Shown here: piece after piece, positions 8,700 to 16,157 of the stretch | Layout of the letters: every line of letters starts with the position of its first letter | Position numbering within the stretch: the stretch's first letter is position 1 | Source: Streptomyces sp. 549 | GTDB taxonomy: Bacteria; Actinomycetota; Actinomycetes; Streptomycetales; Streptomycetaceae | DNA: 64,000 nt | Direction: 5' to 3' | Assembly: GCF_030124175.1 (NCBI RefSeq) | Contig: NZ_JASKMT010000022.1 | Coordinates: 30,694 to 94,693 of the forward strand | Program-made: the position numbers and the translations under genes | The notes under the pieces: generated by a model | Seen by the model: the letters and a program-made list of their open reading frames with translations, nothing else | What the model was told of the DNA's origin: nothing | Database searches by the model: none

Positions 8700-9479
8700 T
8701 CAGCGGATCTCGGTGACCTCGGGGCCGCGCTGGAGCTTGTCGATGCCGCCCGCGTACTTCGAGCCGGCCTCGGCGTCGTCCTGCTGGACGCCGTCGGGGA
8801 CCATCTGGGCGTCGTTGGGCAGCTTGAGCACGATCGGGTCCCGGGGCGCCATCGGCGCGTCACCGCGGACGACCACGGCGTCCTTGAAGATCTGCTCCAG
8901 CAGCCCGGCGGCCTGCGGCTGCACCGCGCCCTGGCCGGAGATGACGCCGCGCAGGAACCACCGCGGGCCGTCCACGCCGACGAAGCGCACCACCTGGACG
9001 CCGTTCTTGCCGTCCGGCAGCTGCACGGGGACCTGCGCGCGCAGCTCCCAGCCGAGCGGACCCTCGACCTCGTCGATCACACCGCCCTGCTGGGTGATGC
9101 CGGAGGCGATCTCCTCGCGCACCTCGTCCCAGATGCCCTCGCGCTTGGGCGCGGCGAACGCCTGGAGCTGGATGGCGCTGTCGCGCAGCACGATGGTGGC
9201 CGCCACGATGGCGTCCCCGGCGACCTCGACACGCAGTTCCATGCCCTCGACCCCGGGCACGAAGACGCCACCGAGGTCGACACGTCCCTTGTCCGGCTCG
9301 CTGACCTCGGAGAGGTCCCACGGCCCGTCGGGGCGCGGCGCGGGGGGCAGCTTGACCCTCGCGGGCGCCACCCCGGACTCCGCGGCCCCGTCCGCCGTTC
9401 CGTCGGCGGCCCCGCTGTCGTTACTGTCGTTCGAGACGCCTTCCGGCTTCTCGTCCCGCTTGTGACGACGTCCGAACAC
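8700..9479 (-). CDS. DUF3710 domain-containing protein
   Basis: A 259 aa soluble actinobacterial protein of unknown function. It starts VFGRRHKRDEKPEG from GTG 9479 and has a disordered acidic segment to about residue 40. The DUF3710 core begins at PRPDGPWDLSEV and ends near residue 235 (PRDPIVLKLPNDA). No signal peptide, membrane helix or enzymatic motif is visible. It begins one base after the dut stop codon (9481-9483), so it is almost certainly co-transcribed with dut. The dut-DUF3710 linkage is widely conserved in actinomycetes. Confidence 0.88.
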   Translation of the reverse strand: MFGRRHKRDEKPEGVSNDSNDSGAADGTADGAAESGVAPARVKLPPAPRPDGPWDLSEVSEPDKGRVDLGGVFVPGVEGMELRVEVAGDAIVAATIVLRDSAIQLQAFAAPKREGIWDEVREEIASGITQQGGVIDEVEGPLGWELRAQVPVQLPDGKNGVQVVRFVGVDGPRWFLRGVISGQGAVQPQAAGLLEQIFKDAVVVRGDAPMAPRDPIVLKLPNDAQMVPDGVQQDDAEAGSKYAGGIDKLQRGPEVTEIR

Positions 9480-9480
9480 G

Positions 9481-10017
9481 TCACTGTCCCTTCAGGTCGG
9501 GGCGCTCAGCGCCACCGACCGCAGCGTATGGAATGTGCGGTGAGGCCCCACCGGCCGCACCGCTGTGGCCACCGGTCGAGCCGAAGCCCCCCGTGTCCCG
9601 CGCCGATCCCGGCAGCTCCCCCACTTCGTGGAAGCGCACCTTCTCGACCTGCTGCACGACGAGTTGAGCGATGCGGTCGAAGCGTTCGAACCGCACCTCC
9701 GCGCGCGGGTCGAGGTTGACGACGATCACCTTGATCTCTCCACGGTACCCGGCGTCGACCGTTCCCGGGGCATTCACCAGTGCCACACCGCACCGGGCCG
9801 CGAGGCCCGAGCGGGGGTGGACGAAGGCGGCGTAGCCGTCCGGCAGGGCGATCGAGATGCCGGTGGGCAGTACCGCCCGCTCGCCGGGCGGCAACGTGCG
9901 GGCCTCGGTGGTGACGAGGTCGACGCCGGCGTCGCCGGGGTGCGCGCGGCCGGGCAGCGGGACCTCGGGGTCGAGGCGGCGGATCAGGACGTCCACGGGC
10001 TCGCGCGGGCCGGTCAC
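9481..10017 (-). CDS. dut: dUTP diphosphatase (dUTPase)
   Basis: It hydrolyses dUTP to dUMP and pyrophosphate, keeping uracil out of DNA and feeding thymidylate synthesis. The 178 aa protein has the five trimeric-dUTPase motifs in order: PGDAGVDL, the ISIALPDG region, PRSGLA, GTVDAGYRGEIKV with the catalytic Asp, and the C-terminal P-loop-like GGFGSTGG. About 25 residues extend beyond the last motif. The GTG start overlaps the TGA stop of the upstream thioesterase (GTGA, 10014-10017), which fixes both ends and implies translational coupling. Confidence 0.96.
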   Translation of the reverse strand: MTGPREPVDVLIRRLDPEVPLPGRAHPGDAGVDLVTTEARTLPPGERAVLPTGISIALPDGYAAFVHPRSGLAARCGVALVNAPGTVDAGYRGEIKVIVVNLDPRAEVRFERFDRIAQLVVQQVEKVRFHEVGELPGSARDTGGFGSTGGHSGAAGGASPHIPYAAVGGAERPDLKGQ

Positions 10018-10598
10018 GGGTTCACCTCGAAGGCGCGTGCCCGGCGGACCTGGTCCGGGTCCTCCATGGCCGCCTTGATCTCCTCGTCGCGGCCGTGGTC
10101 GATGAAGTGCTCGACCTTGACCTCTATGAACACGGCAGTCGCCCGGACCGCGACGGGCCCGTCGGGTGCCCCGACGCGGCCGGTGGCGGTGCAGTAGATC
10201 TTGCGGCGGTGCACGGCGGTCACCCGTGCGTCCAGGTGGAGCACGGTGCCGACGGGCACCGGGCGGACGAAGTCGGTCTCCAGGCGGCCGGTCACCGAGA
10301 TGACGTGCATGAGCCAGTTGAGCGAGCCGAGCGTCTCGTCGAGAGCGGTGGCCAGCACCCCGCCGTGGGCCAGGCCGGGGGCGCCCTGGTGCTCGGGCCG
10401 GACGGTGAACTCGGCGGTGACGTCGACGCCCTCGCCGGCCCGCACCTGGAGGTGCAGGCCGTGCGGCTGGGCGCCGCCGCAGCCGAAGCACTGGTCGTAG
10501 TGGGCGCCGATGGGCTCACCGGGCGCGGGCGCTTCCGGGTGCCGCACCGGGGGCAGCGCGCCCTCCGGCGGCGTCAACGAGGTCTTCACAGCTGTCAC
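10014..10598 (-). CDS. PaaI-type hotdog-fold thioesterase
   Basis: A 194 aa protein of the PaaI/YdiI thioesterase type. The core runs from about residue 30 (YDQCFGCGGAQPHGLHL) through GLAHGGVLATALDETLGSLNW, which holds the HGG and the acidic residue used in thioester hydrolysis, to the last strands (RVTAVHRRKIYCTATGRV). Two cysteines in CFGCG are typical of the subfamily. The substrate is unknown. I take GTG 10598 as start; GTG 10589 is three codons downstream and equally possible. It overlaps dut by four bases. Confidence 0.85.
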   Translation of the reverse strand: MTAVKTSLTPPEGALPPVRHPEAPAPGEPIGAHYDQCFGCGGAQPHGLHLQVRAGEGVDVTAEFTVRPEHQGAPGLAHGGVLATALDETLGSLNWLMHVISVTGRLETDFVRPVPVGTVLHLDARVTAVHRRKIYCTATGRVGAPDGPVAVRATAVFIEVKVEHFIDHGRDEEIKAAMEDPDQVRRARAFEVNP

Positions 10599-10679
10599 GT
10601 CCCAAGACCCTACCGCCGCGCGCGCACGACGGGTGCAGTCCCTGGTCGGCGGGGCAGCGCCGCGTGCAAAGCTTGGGTC

Positions 10680-11129
10680 ATGCAGCCTTACGACGAACGA
10701 CTCACCGCGCCCCGCTCCTGGTGGCTCATCGCGGGCCTGGCAGGCCTCTCCTGCGGGCTGACGCTGCTGCCCCTGGGGCTGGTGCCGATGCTGGCGGGCC
10801 TGGTGGCCGGCGGCGCCCTGGCGGCGGTGCTGGTGAGTTCCTACGGTTCGGTGCGCATCCGTGTGGTGGCGGGGTCGCTGGTGGCGGGCAGCGCACGCAT
10901 CCCGCTGAGCGCGCTGGGGCGCGCGGAGGTGCTGGACGAGGCGGAGGCGCGGGCCTGGCGCTCGTACAAGGCCGACCCGAGGGCCTTCATGGTGCTGCGC
11001 GGCTACGTCCCGACGGCGGTGCGGGTGGAGGTCACGGATCCGGCGGATCCGACGCCGTACGTCTATCTGTCCTCGCGCCGCCCGGAGCGCCTGGTGGCCG
11101 CGCTGGAGTCGGCGTCTTCGGAGGTCTGA
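10680..11129 (+). CDS. DUF3093 family membrane protein
   Basis: A 149 aa protein: residues 1-12 (MQPYDERLTAPR), two closely spaced hydrophobic helices at about 14-55, then a small soluble beta domain (VRIRVVAGSLVAGSARIPLSALG, later PTAVRVEVTDPADPTPYVYLSSRRPE). This is the DUF3093 layout. Function is unknown. It is divergent from the thioesterase gene, and its last 67 bases overlap the 3' end of the opposite-strand gene at 11063-11881. Confidence 0.85.
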   Translation: MQPYDERLTAPRSWWLIAGLAGLSCGLTLLPLGLVPMLAGLVAGGALAAVLVSSYGSVRIRVVAGSLVAGSARIPLSALGRAEVLDEAEARAWRSYKADPRAFMVLRGYVPTAVRVEVTDPADPTPYVYLSSRRPERLVAALESASSEV

Positions 11130-11875
11130 CCGGCCGGTGGGAGTGCCGGCCACGGCTGCCTGGGGCGGTCGCGCAGGTCGGCGCGGATGCGTTCGGCGAG
11201 CTTGCGGGTCTCCCGGCGGTTCATCGCCGCTCCGGCGGCGGCGCCGATGAGGAACGGCGTGAGGTTGGGCAGGTTGCGCAGGCTCCGCTTCATCAGGCGG
11301 TGGCGCAGTTCCCGGCGGAACTGCACGCCCAGGGCGACGGTGACGGTCGCCGGCACGACCGGGTCGATGCCGCGTTCGGAGGACCAGGCGTTGAGGTACG
11401 CCGTTCCGCGCTGGGTGGCGGTGCCTGCGGGCCGGGCACCGTACAGCTCGTGCAGTTCGGCGATGAGCTTGAGTTCGATCGAGGCGACGCCGATGATCTC
11501 GGCGGCGAGCTCGGCCGGCATGGCCGGCGGCACGGGCAGCATCGCTGCGGCCCCGACGCCGGCACCTACGGTGGCGGAGCCGCGTACGGCGGTGGAGACC
11601 AGTCGGTCGGCGATCTCCTCCGGGCCCTGGCCCGGGAACTGGGCTCGGAGCGTGGCGAGATCGCGAGCGGGGATGCGCGGGGCGGTGTCGATGAGCCGGT
11701 CGGCGACAGCACCGAGAAACGCCCGCAGCCTGTGGCGGTCGTGGTCGGGCTTCCGGGCTTTCGCCTTGTTGCGCACACCGTGCCGACCGCGCAGGCGGCC
11801 CGGCCCGGCCGCACGCCTGGGAGCGAGCGAGGCGTCCGGGCCCCGCTCGGCATCACGTGCGTCGTCGGCCGACAT
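11063..11875 (-). CDS. EcsC-like hypothetical protein
   Basis: A protein of 270 aa from ATG 11875 (an in-frame GTG at 11881 would add two residues). After a basic N-terminus (residues 15-45), the central part has helices and Ala/Gly-rich hydrophobic stretches (SATVGAGVGAAAMLP, ELAAEIIGVASIELKLIAELHELYG, FLIGAAAGAAMNRRETRKLAERI). This resembles the EcsC/DUF697 group of peripheral membrane proteins, an assignment of moderate certainty. The C-terminal 22 codons overlap the end of the DUF3093 gene on the other strand. Its start lies 15 bp from the DUF4193 stop, so the two are probably one operon. Confidence 0.72.
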   Translation of the reverse strand: MSADDARDAERGPDASLAPRRAAGPGRLRGRHGVRNKAKARKPDHDRHRLRAFLGAVADRLIDTAPRIPARDLATLRAQFPGQGPEEIADRLVSTAVRGSATVGAGVGAAAMLPVPPAMPAELAAEIIGVASIELKLIAELHELYGARPAGTATQRGTAYLNAWSSERGIDPVVPATVTVALGVQFRRELRHRLMKRSLRNLPNLTPFLIGAAAGAAMNRRETRKLAERIRADLRDRPRQPWPALPPAGQTSEDADSSAATRRSGRREDR

Positions 11876-11890
11876 GGGCACCGTTCGCGA

Positions 11891-12190
11891 TCAGGCCGCG
11901 CAGTCGCGGCAGATCGGGTGGCCGTTCTTCTCCTCGGCGAGCTGGGAGCGGTGGTGGACGAGGAAGCAGCTCATGCAGGTGAACTCGTCCTGCTGCCGCG
12001 GCAGCACCCGTACGGACAGCTCCTCGTTGGAGAGGTCCGCGCCGGGCAGTTCGAGTCCCTCGGCCTGCTCGAACTCGTCCACGTCGACGGTCGACGCGGC
12101 CTTGTCGTTCCTGCGGGCCTTCAGTTCCTCGATGCTGTCCTCGTTGGCATCGTCGTCAGTCTTGCGTGGAGTGTCGTAATCCGTGGCCAT
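11891..12190 (-). CDS. DUF4193 zinc-ribbon protein
   Basis: A 99 aa acidic protein with a C-terminal treble-clef-like zinc site, CMSC (residues 72-75) and CRDC (95-98), separated by a basic/His segment. The N-terminal half is rich in Asp and Glu and probably extended. It begins MATDYDTPRKTDDDANEDS, typical of DUF4193, which is nearly universal in actinomycetes. The role is unknown; RNA polymerase or nucleic-acid binding would fit a small zinc ribbon but is not shown. The ATG has a GGGGAG ribosome site six bases upstream. Confidence 0.9.
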   Translation of the reverse strand: MATDYDTPRKTDDDANEDSIEELKARRNDKAASTVDVDEFEQAEGLELPGADLSNEELSVRVLPRQQDEFTCMSCFLVHHRSQLAEEKNGHPICRDCAA

Positions 12191-12731
12191 CGTGTTCTCC
12201 CCCTCTGGGTGTCGTTTGGTGTCTCAGCGCGTAACGCGCGAGGGGCCGGACTTGTGCCCGACCTGAGGCGGAGATTTTGCCTCACATCAAGGCCTGTTAC
12301 TCAATCGACACCCAACCGGACCCCTGCGGTAGTGGTCCGACGGACTGTCGATGGGCCTGTTATGACCCGAAGGTCGCAGTTCGCAGACGCCATCACGGGT
12401 ACTTCCCGCAATATCGACCTGCGAAAACCTGGATTTTAGGGTGTTTTTCCCCGGGTTCCCGACCACACGGCGACATGGATCAAAAAATCGGGTGTGTGAT
12501 CGATCACAGCAGGGCCCGGCGGGGAACGTACCGGGTGGATTACCCCCATTACCAACCTCCCGTCTCGCGGATGCACCGTACATGTATCAGACCGGCGGCG
12601 GATGCCCGACCCCGGTTGCCGGGCACCGGTCGGCTGGGGCGTTTCACGTCGGGTGCCCGCCCGCACCGGATCGAAGCGCGGCGGACGGGCGGGTCGGCCC
12701 ACCCGGGCTCACGCCGGCCTCTCTCGGGGCC
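12191..12731. other. 541-bp gene-free stretch between DUF4193 and cutS
   Basis: No ORF with Streptomyces-like codon use is present; open frames here are short and lack homology that I recognise. The stretch is visibly less G+C-rich than its surroundings. It holds an inverted repeat TGAGGC/GCCTCA (12264-12284) about 75 bases upstream of DUF4193, a perfect 14-bp palindrome (12495-12508) next to an A6 run (12482-12487), and a T5 run near 12445. It must contain the DUF4193 promoter and the 3' end of the cutRS transcript. Confidence 0.7.
12495..12508. promoter_or_regulatory. Perfect 14-bp palindrome TGTGATCGATCACA
   Basis: The site is fully self-complementary and lies in the 541-bp gene-free stretch. 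Read as TGTGA-N4-TCACA, it resembles an operator for a Crp-like or BldD-like dimer, but the spacing does not match the Crp consensus (N6). On the minus strand it is followed by a T6 run at 12487-12482, so a weak terminator for the cutRS transcript is the alternative. Confidence 0.45.
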
Positions 12732-13982
12732 TCACACCGGCAGCGTGACCGTCACGACCAGCCCTCCGTCCTCCCGCGGCACCGCGGAGATCGCCCCGCC
12801 GTGAGCCCGGGTGGCGGACCGGACGATGGACAGTCCCAGCCCCACGCCCTTGTCGCTGCCGGTGCGCTCGGTGCGCAGCCGGCGGAACGGCTCGAACAGG
12901 TTGTCCACCTCGTAGGCGGGCACCTGCGGGCCGGTGTTCTCCACCGTCAGCCGCGCCTGCCCCGGTGTGGCCTCGGTGGTGACCGTCACCCAGCCGCCTT
13001 CGGCGACGTTGTAGCGGATGGCGTTCTGCACCAGGTTCAGCGCGATGCGCTCCAGCAGGACCCCGTTGCCCTGGACGTACACCGGCTGCCGCACGCCGCG
13101 CACCTCGACGCCCTTGCGCTCGGCCTCGGGGCGGGCCTGCTCGACCGCCTGGTCCGCCACCTCGGCCAGGTCCACCGGCTTGCGGTGGATGATCTCGTTC
13201 TCGCTGCGGGCCAGCAGCAGCAGACCCTCCACCAGTTGCTCGCTGCGCTCGTTGGTTGCCAGCAGTGTCCGGCCCAGCTGCTGCACCTCCACGGACGCGT
13301 CCGGATCGGAGAGCTGGACCTCCAGGAGGGTTCTGTTGATCGCCAGCGGCGTGCGCAGCTCGTGCGAGGCGTTCGCGACGAACCGCTGCTGGGCGGTGAA
13401 GGCGCGGTCCAGCCGGTCCAGCATGTCGTCGAAGGTGTCGGACAGCTCCTTCAGCTCGTCGTCGGGGCCGTCCAGCTCGATCCGGCGGTGCAGGTCCGAC
13501 CCGGCCACCTGGCGGGCGGTACGGGTGATCCGGCCGAGCGGGGACAGCACCCGCCCGGCCATCACGTAGCCGAGGGCGAACGCGGCCACCGCCAGGCCCA
13601 TCAGGGCCAGCAGCGAGCGCTGGAGCAGGGAGTCCAGGGCGATGCGGCGCTGGAGCTGCAGGCAGGCGTCCAGGGCCTGCCCCAGGTCGGCGCCGCTGCC
13701 GCTGGGCGGCAGCTCGCAGGTGTCGCTCGCCACCTGCACGGGACCGCTGATGCGCAGCGACAGCCGGCTGCCGTCCTGCAGGGCCTGCGCGGCGAGCAGG
13801 TAGATGATCGTCAGCAGCACCATGCCGGCGATGAGGAACATGCCGCCGTAGAGCAGGGTGAGCCGTATGCGGATGGTCGGGCGCAGCCACGGGTAGGAGC
13901 GCGGCGGCGCGGTGGGGTCCCAGGTCGGCTTGGGCGGGGCGGGCGGCGGTCCTGCGGACCGGTGGGGTGCGGGGGCGGACAC
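12732..13982 (-). CDS. cutS: CutS sensor histidine kinase
   Basis: A 416 aa membrane sensor kinase paired with CutR. A proline-rich N-terminus precedes TM1 (about residues 38-65). A short extracytoplasmic loop of some 60 residues contains two cysteines (DTCELPPSG and DACLQLQ). TM2 lies near residues 122-142, followed by HAMP. The phospho-acceptor His is near 206 (FVANASHELRTPLAINR), then N box NLVQNAIRYN and G2 GVGLGLSIV. The CutRS system was first described in S. lividans in connection with copper. The loop cysteines may form a disulfide, suggesting redox or folding stress sensing. It starts seven bases after the cutR stop. Confidence 0.92.
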   Translation of the reverse strand: MSAPAPHRSAGPPPAPPKPTWDPTAPPRSYPWLRPTIRIRLTLLYGGMFLIAGMVLLTIIYLLAAQALQDGSRLSLRISGPVQVASDTCELPPSGSGADLGQALDACLQLQRRIALDSLLQRSLLALMGLAVAAFALGYVMAGRVLSPLGRITRTARQVAGSDLHRRIELDGPDDELKELSDTFDDMLDRLDRAFTAQQRFVANASHELRTPLAINRTLLEVQLSDPDASVEVQQLGRTLLATNERSEQLVEGLLLLARSENEIIHRKPVDLAEVADQAVEQARPEAERKGVEVRGVRQPVYVQGNGVLLERIALNLVQNAIRYNVAEGGWVTVTTEATPGQARLTVENTGPQVPAYEVDNLFEPFRRLRTERTGSDKGVGLGLSIVRSATRAHGGAISAVPREDGGLVVTVTLPV

Positions 13983-13989
13983 GGCGGCC

Positions 13990-14643
13990 TCAGATGCGGT
14001 AGCCGGAACCGGGCACGGTGACGATCACCGGCGGTTCGCCCAGCTTGCGGCGCAGGGTCATCACGGTCACCCGGACCACGTTGGTGAACGGGTCGGTGTT
14101 CTCGTCCCAGGCCTTCTCCAGCAGCTGCTCGGCGGAGACGACGGTTCCCTCGCTGCGCATCAGCACCTCCAGGACGGCGAACTCCTTCGGGGCGAGCTGG
14201 ATCAGCCGCCCGTCGCGGTGCACCTCGCGGCGGTTGGGGTCGAGCCTGATGCCGGAGCGTTCCAGGACCGGCGGCAGGGCGGTGGTGGTGCGGCGGCCCA
14301 GGGCCCGCACCCGGGCGATCAGCTCGGTGAACGCGAACGGCTTCGGCAGGTAGTCGTCGGCGCCGATCTCCAGCCCCTCCACCCGGTCGCTGACGTCACC
14401 GGAGGCGGTGAGCATCAGCACCCGGGTGGGCAGGCCCAGCTCGACGACCCTGCGGCACACGTCGTCGCCGTGGACCAGCGGCAGGTCGCGGTCGAGCACC
14501 ACGACGTCGTAGTCGTTGAGGTCGACGCGCTCCAGGGCGGCGGCCCCGTCGTAGACGACATCCACGGCCATGGCCTGCCGGCGCAGGCCGGTGGCGACGG
14601 CGTCAGCGAGCAGCTGCTCGTCCTCGACGACGAGTACGCGCAC
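13990..14643 (-). CDS. cutR: CutR response regulator (OmpR family)
   Basis: A 217 aa regulator whose length and sequence match Streptomyces CutR. The receiver domain has E7-D8, phospho-acceptor D51 (VVVLDRDLPLVHGDD) and K in LPKPFAF. The winged-helix output domain ends VMTLRRKLGEPPVIVTVPGSGYRI. The GTG start at 14643 is chosen because the receiver begins at once (MRVLVVEDEQLL); the in-frame extension upstream has no conserved sequence. It is transcribed first, with cutS seven bases downstream. Confidence 0.94.
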   Translation of the reverse strand: MRVLVVEDEQLLADAVATGLRRQAMAVDVVYDGAAALERVDLNDYDVVVLDRDLPLVHGDDVCRRVVELGLPTRVLMLTASGDVSDRVEGLEIGADDYLPKPFAFTELIARVRALGRRTTTALPPVLERSGIRLDPNRREVHRDGRLIQLAPKEFAVLEVLMRSEGTVVSAEQLLEKAWDENTDPFTNVVRVTVMTLRRKLGEPPVIVTVPGSGYRI

Positions 14644-14962
14644 GGCGCTTCCTTCCCTCAGGTACCAAAGGTGACGGCGGCGGCAGGGCCGACACACGTC
14701 CGATGTGACCTCCATCGTGCCCCGAAGTCCCATAAACCGGCTGTAAGAGAGCGCGGGAGGCGCGGATGCCGGACGCGGCAAGGATTTTTCCGGGACTTGA
14801 GGTTTCTCTGAGGCCGGGGGTGGGGAAATCCCCTCCACACCCGATCACGCCCTGTAGGCGGCATGCCACCCGCGCGCTGTCGACCACCGTCAGGGAACAC
14901 GCCGTGATCGTCCCACCCCCGGCACACCCCCGTGCCGCCGACCCACGACGAGGGGGCGCACC
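14644..14962. other. 319-bp divergent intergenic region, cutR / small ORF
   Basis: It should hold the promoters of cutRS (minus) and of the small ORF at 14963 (plus). I see no clear -35/-10 pair and no coding sequence. The open frames that cross it are continuations of neighbours or low-complexity shadows. Confidence 0.6.
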
Positions 14963-15133
14963 ATGGACGCGTTCACCGCAGGCCTTCTGCAGCGCATAAG
15001 GAGTACGGAACACGACCTGAACCGCGCTCGCGAGTCCGGCGACGACTTCCTCGCAGAGGTCGAGCAGGCAGAGCTCGAGGACCTGCACCGGCTGGCATCC
15101 GAGCACGGCGTGGAGGTCGGCGCTCTGCGCTGA
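14963..15133 (+). CDS. Small conserved 56-residue hypothetical protein
   Basis: The ORF is MDAFTAGLLQRIRSTEHDL... ending VEVGALR, rich in charged residues and predicted all-helical, with no cysteine and no membrane span. Codon third positions are strongly G/C, as in the neighbouring genes. An AGGGGG-like ribosome site lies about seven bases upstream of ATG. A perfect hairpin terminator begins 20 bases after the stop, so it is a single-gene unit. I recall a small ORF at this place next to cutR in other Streptomyces; function unknown. Confidence 0.72.
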   Translation: MDAFTAGLLQRIRSTEHDLNRARESGDDFLAEVEQAELEDLHRLASEHGVEVGALR

Positions 15134-15152
15134 CGTCCGCAACCGGTCCATG

Positions 15153-15190
15153 ACGAAGGTGCCCCCGCGCTGTCGCGGGGGCACCTTCGT
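15153..15190. terminator. 17-bp perfect hairpin terminator
   Basis: Arms 15153-15169 and 15174-15190 are fully complementary around a CTGT tetraloop, between the small ORF (plus) and the inositol monophosphatase gene (minus). It can serve both. Confidence 0.88.
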
Positions 15191-15254
15191 CGTGTGCGGG
15201 CCGCCTGCCGGGCGGCTGGCGGGCAGCTGGCGGGCAGCGGCCACGTGGGCGGGG

Positions 15255-16055
15255 TCAGTCCCGCCAGGCGCCCAGCTCGTCCAGCAGCGGCTGCAGCTCG
15301 GCGAACACCCCGGGTGAGGCGGCGACCGCCAGGTCGGGCCCGAGCGGGCTGCCGGGCCGGCCACCGGTGAGCGCTCCGGCCTCCCGGGCGACGAGGTCGC
15401 CGGCCGCGTGGTCCCAGGGCTGGGTGCCGCGCTCGTAGTAGCCGTCGAGGCGCCCGCCGGCTACGTCGCACAGGTCCAGCGCGGCCGAGCCGGAGCGGCG
15501 GATGTCGCGGACCCGCGGCAGCAGTTCCGCGACGATGCGGCCCTGGACGACCCGCCGGTCCCGCGTGTAGGAGAAGCCGGTACCGACGAGCGCCTGGTGC
15601 AGCGGCGGCGACGGACGGCAGCTCACGGGCCGGCCGTTGCGCAGCGCGCCCCCGCCCAGTACGGCCTGGTGGACCTCGCCGCGCGGCGGAGAGGCCACCA
15701 CGCCCACCACCGTCTCGCCGTCCACCTGGGCGGCGATGGAGACCGCCCAGCTGGGCAGGTTGTAGAGGTAGTTGACGGTGCCGTCGAGCGGATCGACGAT
15801 CCACCGCACACCTGTGGTGCCCTCGGTGCTGGCGCCCTCCTCACCGAGCACGCCGTCGTGCGGGCGGCGCTCGGCGAGCAGGCCGGTGATCAGCTTCTCC
15901 GCCGCGATGTCCATCTCGGTGACCACGTCGATGGAGCTGCTCTTGGTCGCCGCGACGCCGAGGTCGGCCGGGCGGCTGCCGTGCAGCAGCTCACCGGCCT
16001 TTCGGGCGGCTTCCAGTGCCACGTCCAGCAGTTCGCTCCGCAGCGGATCGCTCAC
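15255..16055 (-). CDS. Inositol monophosphatase family protein
   Basis: A 266 aa Mg-dependent phosphatase of the IMPase/FBPase/CysQ superfamily. Metal-binding motifs are present in order: LGEEGA, then WIVDPLDGTVNYLY, and near the C-terminus QPWDHAAGDLVAREAG. The substrate could be inositol-1-phosphate, histidinol phosphate or PAP; context does not decide. GTG 16055 begins VSDPLRSELLDVALEAARKAG, the usual first helix, so the longer in-frame start is rejected. It lies downstream of the ferrochelatase gene on the same strand, separated by a hairpin. Confidence 0.9.
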   Translation of the reverse strand: MSDPLRSELLDVALEAARKAGELLHGSRPADLGVAATKSSSIDVVTEMDIAAEKLITGLLAERRPHDGVLGEEGASTEGTTGVRWIVDPLDGTVNYLYNLPSWAVSIAAQVDGETVVGVVASPPRGEVHQAVLGGGALRNGRPVSCRPSPPLHQALVGTGFSYTRDRRVVQGRIVAELLPRVRDIRRSGSAALDLCDVAGGRLDGYYERGTQPWDHAAGDLVAREAGALTGGRPGSPLGPDLAVAASPGVFAELQPLLDELGAWRD

Positions 16056-16110
16056 GTCTACCTCCAGGGGTGTTCCGGTCGGGGACGGGGACGGTCCCCG
16101 CACATCTGGA

Positions 16111-16155
16111 CCGCGGCCGGCTCCCGGGGGTCGTTCCCGCAGGTGCCGGCCGCGG
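16111..16155 (-). terminator. Hairpin just after the ferrochelatase stop
   Basis: Perfect 11-bp arms (16111-16121 and 16145-16155) enclose a 23-base loop. The position, two bases after the hemH stop, suggests termination or attenuation between hemH and the inositol monophosphatase gene. Confidence 0.5.
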
Positions 16156-16157
16156 CC

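Noticed and set aside
12495..12508. Crp operator for the palindrome TGTGATCGATCACA
   Set aside because: Spacing between half sites is N4, whereas Crp sites use N6 between TGTGA and TCACA, so the Crp assignment fails; the palindrome itself is kept as a finding.
12277..12804. Overlapping open frames on both strands in the gap upstream of DUF4193
   Set aside because: Codon third positions lack the usual G/C bias, there is no ribosome site, and the frames overlap the cutS gene or repeats.
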